A DNA stretch of 10,231 bases, from contig JAUWXV010000129.1 of the NCBI GenBank assembly GCA_030616165.1, positions 1 to 10,231 on the forward strand, in the 5' to 3' direction. Shown here in pieces: positions 8,208 through 10,231 of the stretch. The position numbers were made by a program, and so were the translations under genes. The notes beneath the pieces are model-generated. The model was not told the DNA's origin. It was given only the letters and a program-made list of their open reading frames with translations, and made no database searches. The stretch comes from a bacterium (GTDB lineage Bacteria; SM23-31; JAUVVT01). Numbering within the stretch: position 1 is the first letter of the stretch; every line of letters starts with the position of its first letter.

Positions 8208-8250
8208 AAAGGGTATTCTTAAAAAGTATTAAGAATACCCTTTATTTTTA
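8208..8250 (+). terminator. Strong intrinsic terminator after tRNA-fMet
   Basis: A 13-base-pair perfect stem (8208-8220 with 8231-8243, core GGGTATTCTT/AAGAATACCC) extends by two A-T pairs into a 6-base loop. It is followed by TTTATTTTTA. It ends the tRNA transcript and any read-through from the peptidase operon. A-rich sequence on the left flank means it could also work on the opposite strand. Confidence 0.9.
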
Positions 8251-8388
8251 TGGTAATAAAAAAATAAGTATTTTTTTAAATGTATAATTAATTTTCATTA
8301 TTTGTATAGTTAAAAAGAATTATATAAAAAAAAATTGTTAAAAAATAAATATATAAGTATAAATTAAACGATAAATTTACAAAAATCC
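8251..8388 (+). other. Very AT-rich non-coding stretch upstream of a strong promoter
   Basis: No open frame of useful length, repeat array or RNA gene was recognised here. The stretch is almost entirely A and T with several A-tracts, for example around 8325-8345. Together with the gene-free 8389-8685 it makes a 435-base gap. Its position directly upstream of the promoter at 8389 would allow a curved-DNA or UP-element-like role, but that is only inferred from composition. Confidence 0.4.
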
Positions 8389-8417
8389 TTGACAATAATT
8401 TAAAAAGTTATTATAAT
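8389..8417 (+). promoter_or_regulatory. Exact-consensus sigma-70 promoter
   Basis: TTGACA (8389-8394) and TATAAT (8412-8417) both match the consensus perfectly and are separated by the optimal 17 bases. Transcription would begin at about G8423 or A8424. The first start codon downstream is the GTG at 8686, so either a leader of about 260 bases is made or a separate small RNA is transcribed first. It is the best promoter in the window. Confidence 0.82.
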
Positions 8418-8422
8418 ATATC

Positions 8423-8610
8423 GAAATTTTCTGAAAGTAAAATTAATTAGTGATTGCACTCACTAAAGCATTTCTATATATATCTGCCATAATAAATGAA
8501 ATTTATAACTGCCCTAATGATTATTTATATATTTAAATTGATTTTATTTTGCAAAAGCATTCTTTTTTAACTTCAAAAGGCAAAAGTACGTGCTCTTTTA
8601 CTTTTTTATT
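8423..8610 (+). ncRNA. Candidate structured small RNA or long 5' leader
   Basis: No reading frame is evident between the promoter at 8389 and the GTG at 8686. The first roughly 190 transcribed bases can pair in an organised way. The ends form a 10-base-pair helix (8433-8442 with 8596-8605, one G-U). GCAC (8456-8459) can pair with GTGC (8590-8593), and ACT (8462-8464) with AGT (8585-8587). AATTTA (8500-8505) can pair with TAAATT (8534-8539), continuing outward through further A-T pairs to about 8485/8553. A competing local hairpin, TTAGTGA/TCACTAA (8447-8453 with 8460-8466), has 7 pairs. A T-rich run (8602-8617) could end the RNA. Length, strong promoter and rod-like shape are compatible with 6S RNA, but the 5' side is asymmetric and low complexity makes chance pairing likely. 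A regulatory leader of the downstream gene is the alternative. Confidence 0.3.
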
Positions 8611-8643
8611 ATTTTTACATTTTAAAATATAGTTTTTCTGTTA

Positions 8644-8659
8644 ATTAATTTCTATTAAT
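8644..8659. repeat. Paired ATTAAT motif before the oxidoreductase gene
   Basis: ATTAAT occurs at 8644-8649 and again at 8654-8659, separated by TTCT, with a 10-base centre-to-centre distance of about one helical turn. Because ATTAAT is its own reverse complement, the pair is both a direct and an inverted repeat. It lies 27 bases before the GTG start and could be an operator, but such motifs are common by chance in DNA this rich in A and T. Confidence 0.2.
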
Positions 8660-8685
8660 CATTTAAAAATCGTTTAAGGTATAAA

Positions 8686-10231
8686 GTGAAAGGTATATTA
8701 TCTACATGTGGTGGATGCGGCTGTGGTTGTGGGGTATACTTGTATGGAGAAGAAGGAAGAATAAAGAATGTTGTCCCGGTGAAAATTCATCCAGCAAGCA
8801 GGGGTAATCTTTGTATAAAGGGCTGGCATATTTATCAAAGTATAAACAGCAGTGAAAGGCTGAAAAAACCGTTGATTAAAAGAAATGGTACATTTCAAGA
8901 GGCTACATGGGAAGAAGCTGTTGGCTTTGCTGTAAAAGGATTTAAAAAGATTTTAAAAAGGGAAGGGGGAAAAGGAATCGGAGTAATTGGGTCACAAAAA
9001 ATAACAAATGAAGAAAATTATTCTTTGATGAAATTTGCAAGAACTGTCCTTGGAACTAACAATATTGACCTATGCGGAATGTTTTATTGTTTCTCGCTTC
9101 AAAGTGAACCTTTTAATGTATTTTACGGTGGTTCTATTTATGATTATATTGATGAACTTCAGGAAAATGATATTGTTTTTATTATTGGTGCTAATCCCGC
9201 CGAAGAAAGCCCCCAAATTGGAGCAAGAATTTTAAAGGCATTAAGAAGAGGAGTAAAACTATTCATAGTTAATCCGAGGGAAATTCAGTTTGGAATGTTT
9301 TCTGAAATTTATTTGAAAAATATACCTGGAAGCGAAATCGGAGTTATTAACAGCATTTTAAGGCTGATTCTTGAGGGCAGAGAAGATACAGAAGAAAAAG
9401 AATTGTTCGAATTTCTTGAATTATATAATCAAAAGTTTTTCGAGGAGTTATCCGGAGTAAGTTTTGAAGAACTTAAAAAAATTGCAGAAGATTTAAAAAA
9501 GCCTGTTAAAAAATTAATACTTTTTTCATCTGGTTTAGTTTCGAACGAATTTTTACCAGATTCTGTAAATAGCATTTTATATATAGCAAAACTTACCGGT
9601 TCAAAGGTATATTCTTTAGGCGGTCAGAATAACTTCAGAGGAGCAGTAGAAATGGGTGTTCAGCCCGGGTATCTGACTGATTATCAATCAATTGATGAGG
9701 TAAGGAAAAAATTTGAGAAAGCCTGGGGAAGAAGCTTTCCTGATGAAGTAGGATTAAATGTTTTTGAAATGTTTGAAGAAGCTTTAAAATATGCTCTTAA
9801 GGGTATGTATATTGTAGGAGAAGATATTGTTGTTTCTGCTCCTGATACAAACCGAACAAAAAGAGCATTATCTAATCTTGAATTTCTCGTTGTTCAGGAT
9901 ATTTTTATGAGCGAGACTGCACAGTTTGCTGATGTTATACTGCCCGCATCAAGTTTTGCAGAAAAGGATGGAACATTTACTAATCTCGAAGGAAGAGTCC
10001 AAAGGGTAAGAAAGGTAATTGAGCCAAGGTTTGAATCCAAACCAGACCTGCAAATTTTTAATCTTCTTGAAGTAGGATTTGGAAGAAAACCAAAGTCTGA
10101 TATACCGACAAAAATTATGAAAGAGATTTCATCGCTTTCCCCACATTATAAAAATGTCAATTATGAAGAACTTGATAAGGGATTTGGTATATTGGTTGAT
10201 TTCCCTCTTGATGGCAAAGTTCCGAAGGTAC
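8686..10231 (+). CDS. Formate-dehydrogenase-like molybdopterin oxidoreductase with altered active site (3' end beyond window)
   Basis: The open frame runs from a GTG at 8686 (AAGG at 8676-8679; upstream in-frame TAA at 8656, no ATG between) through 515 codons to the window edge without a stop. It resembles the catalytic subunit of Mo/W-bis-PGD formate dehydrogenases, close to E. coli FdhF. The N-terminal [4Fe-4S] site is C8-x2-C11-x3-C15-x27-C43 with the electron-conducting K45, and an extra C13. FARTVLGTNNID (117-128) and GGQNN...EMG (312-324) are family landmarks, as are DVILPASSFAEKDGTFTN and the VQRVRK that follows. The catalytic residues are not conserved: an ungapped alignment puts Y134 at the Sec/Cys, C135 at the histidine, and G312 at the arginine of FdhF. 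No in-frame TGA suggests selenocysteine. There is no N-terminal [2Fe-2S] domain. It probably binds the cofactor and passes electrons, but formate oxidation is doubtful and the substrate is unknown. Confidence 0.88.
   Translation, partial: MKGILSTCGGCGCGCGVYLYGEEGRIKNVVPVKIHPASRGNLCIKGWHIYQSINSSERLKKPLIKRNGTFQEATWEEAVGFAVKGFKKILKREGGKGIGVIGSQKITNEENYSLMKFARTVLGTNNIDLCGMFYCFSLQSEPFNVFYGGSIYDYIDELQENDIVFIIGANPAEESPQIGARILKALRRGVKLFIVNPREIQFGMFSEIYLKNIPGSEIGVINSILRLILEGREDTEEKELFEFLELYNQKFFEELSGVSFEELKKIAEDLKKPVKKLILFSSGLVSNEFLPDSVNSILYIAKLTGSKVYSLGGQNNFRGAVEMGVQPGYLTDYQSIDEVRKKFEKAWGRSFPDEVGLNVFEMFEEALKYALKGMYIVGEDIVVSAPDTNRTKRALSNLEFLVVQDIFMSETAQFADVILPASSFAEKDGTFTNLEGRVQRVRKVIEPRFESKPDLQIFNLLEVGFGRKPKSDIPTKIMKEISSLSPHYKNVNYEELDKGFGILVDFPLDGKVPKV

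Noticed and set aside
8423-8685. Moco riboswitch or another named metabolite riboswitch
   Set aside because: No conserved riboswitch core was recognised, and the stretch is far more AT-rich than a typical Moco RNA; only generic pairing can be supported.
8251-8685. CRISPR array, insertion sequence or prophage attachment site next to the tRNA
   Set aside because: There are no regularly spaced repeats, no terminal inverted repeats with a transposase, and no repeated tRNA 3' end downstream within the window.
8698-8898. Minus-strand open frame of 66 codons at the start of the oxidoreductase
   Set aside because: It is antisense to the conserved [4Fe-4S] motif of a clearly real gene.
9061-9095. 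Selenocysteine or frameshift at the oxidoreductase active site
   Set aside because: No TGA occurs in frame, and the spacing between conserved residues on either side equals that of FdhF without gaps, so neither a Sec codon nor an indel explains the Tyr-Cys replacement.
9035-9235. Plus-strand open frame of 66 codons
   Set aside because: It is an alternative frame inside the oxidoreductase, whose own frame is open and conserved throughout.

Overview
The window is a low-GC (AT-rich) bacterial chromosome segment with every recognisable gene on the + strand. Three things point to the FCB side of the bacterial tree (Bacteroidota, Ignavibacteria or a related candidate phylum). The M23 peptidase has the N-terminal layout common there, several starts lack a Shine-Dalgarno sequence, and the coding sequence is strongly AT-biased. 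This placement is an inference from gene style; no marker gene settles it.

Positions 1-606 hold the last codons of glyA (serine hydroxymethyltransferase), then nrdR, the zinc-finger/ATP-cone repressor of ribonucleotide reductase genes, closed by a clear intrinsic terminator. From 632 to 8051 five genes run in one direction and look like one transcription unit with a possible break at 3855-3927: a membrane-anchored GAF/PP2C (RsbU/SpoIIE-type) phosphatase, two M16 peptidase-family proteins, a HAD phosphatase, and an exported M23 (LytM-type) peptidase whose start overlaps the HAD stop. The two M16 proteins are complementary halves. The first carries the HxxEH zinc site; the second has lost it but carries the R...Y pair of the non-catalytic partner, so they probably act as a heterodimer.

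Positions 8087-8250 hold a single initiator tRNA gene (CAT anticodon) with its own promoter and a strong terminator. Its 1-72 mismatch is T-T instead of the usual C-A. The 435-base gap that follows contains an exact consensus sigma-70 promoter (TTGACA, 17 bases, TATAAT) about 260 bases before the next start codon. The intervening RNA can form several pairings, so it is either a long structured leader or an independent small RNA.

From 8686 to the window end runs an open gene for a molybdopterin-bis-PGD oxidoreductase that aligns closely with formate dehydrogenase H through its N-terminal [4Fe-4S] and Mo-cofactor domains. All three formate-chemistry residues (Sec/Cys, His, Arg) are replaced. 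This catalytically divergent protein with its long leader is the most unusual part of the window.
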